Origin: Hyperoodon ampullatus
Taxonomy: Eukaryota; Chordata; Mammalia; Artiodactyla; Ziphiidae
Reading direction: 5' to 3'
NCBI GenBank assembly: GCA_949752795.1
Contig: OX457061.1
Span: 7,251,239-7,315,238, forward strand
DNA: 64,000 nucleotides
In this document: positions 63,313-64,000 of the stretch, piece after piece
Layout: every line of letters begins with the position of its first letter
How positions within the stretch are numbered: the stretch's first letter is position 1
Made by a program: the position numbers and the translations under genes
The notes under the pieces: generated by a model
Seen by the model: the letters and a program-made list of their open reading frames with translations, nothing else
The model's database searches: none
Told to the model about the DNA's origin: nothing

Positions 63313-63804
63313 ACCCATTTCAAAGTCTTTCATAATATCAGTAGTGAATATTGAGGGTTTACTGAATACCAGTGCAGCCAAACGCAACTGACTGTTTGGA
63401 GGAAAGTGTCATTCTGTAACCCTTTTTCTTTCTGAAGTCCCCATTCTCTGGGCTGCAAGCCTTCTAGTCATTGTAATTCCCTTTATGCCCACCAGATGGC
63501 AGAAGCTCCTTGCCATGAGTAAGCGTGAGCCTGGACCACAGCTTTGGCTTGGGGGCCCAGCCGCAGGCAGGCTCATAAATTCAGCCTATGAAGGGTTAAG
63601 AGAACTGTCTGGGAGAACCCCTGGGTCTCAACTTACCCATCTCAAGCTGCACTGAGTCCTAGTAGGTCACTGGGGGAAACAAGCAGTTCCTTGTTTCACT
63701 GGGGGATGACTTGCCCAGGTGGGCCCATCAGAATCACTTGGCTCATGCTGGGTTGCTGGCCACAAAGAGGTCCTTTGTGGCAGGAAAACTTCTAAGAAAG
63801 TACA

Positions 63805-64000
63805 GCAGAGCAGTGACAGCATGAACTTGGTCTCAGGCAGATCTGGGTTCAAATTCTGACCCTATCAGTTACTAATTGTGTAGTTTGGGGCAAGTGAGCT
63901 GAGCCTCATTTACCCCACCTGTCTAATGGGGGCAATAATGCTGACCTCATAAATTCGTAGTAGGGAGTGAAGGAAATATGCATATAAGACACTTAGCCTG
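63805..64000 (+). mobile_element. MIR SINE at window edge
   Basis: 'cagatctgggttcaaattct', 'actaattgtgtagtttgggg', 'ctgtctaatgggggcaataa', running off the end of the window. Confidence 0.8.

Overview
The window is nuclear DNA from a mammal, most probably a cetacean. It has GT-AG split genes, mammalian MIR, L2 and L1 relics, and about two dozen tRNA-derived SINEs that open with the 'cttccctggtggcgcagtgg' head typical of the CHR family of cetaceans, hippos and ruminants. Many of these copies still have clean target-site duplications and long A tails, as expected in a lineage where the family was recently active. No bacterial, plasmid or viral gene set is present, and I found no new multi-gene system. 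The order matches human 9q34.11 in reverse: SH3GLB2 (+), NUP188 (-), DOLK (+), PHYHD1 (-).

Layout. 1-6.7 kb: the 3' half of SH3GLB2 (endophilin B2), including 63-, 24- and 15-nt exons, the SH3 domain, stop codon and poly(A) signal. 6.7-7.9 kb: a short tail-to-tail spacer with a SINE, a MIR and a promoter-like TATA/MEF2 block. 7.9-51.5 kb: the complete NUP188 gene on the minus strand. I resolved 44 coding exons that add up to 5,247 nt with continuous phase (1,748 codons plus stop). Its introns carry most of the repeats, a broken L1 ORF2 and one 200-base assembly gap. 51.47-51.88 kb: a CpG-rich head-to-head promoter shared by NUP188 and DOLK, with GC boxes, two CACGTG E-boxes (one a 10-bp GTCACGTGAC palindrome) and YY1-like sites. 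51.88-53.65 kb: DOLK, one intact 538-codon exon. 53.65-55.9 kb: intergenic, mostly old MIR and L2. 55.9-61.1 kb: the 3' nine coding exons of PHYHD1 (residues 65-291 in human numbering), including a 22-nt microexon; its first exons lie beyond the window. 61.1-64 kb: PHYHD1 intron full of MIRs and SINEs.

The four genes are neighbours rather than a pathway. SH3GLB2 bends membranes, NUP188 is an inner-ring nucleoporin, DOLK makes dolichyl phosphate for N-glycosylation at the ER, and PHYHD1 is an Fe(II)/2-oxoglutarate oxygenase. The only visible regulatory coupling is the NUP188-DOLK bidirectional promoter. The less obvious signals are alternative splicing of SH3GLB2, a possible antisense promoter behind NUP188, inverted SINEs flanking NUP188 exons 8-9, and a GC-rich promoter-like islet in NUP188 intron 1.
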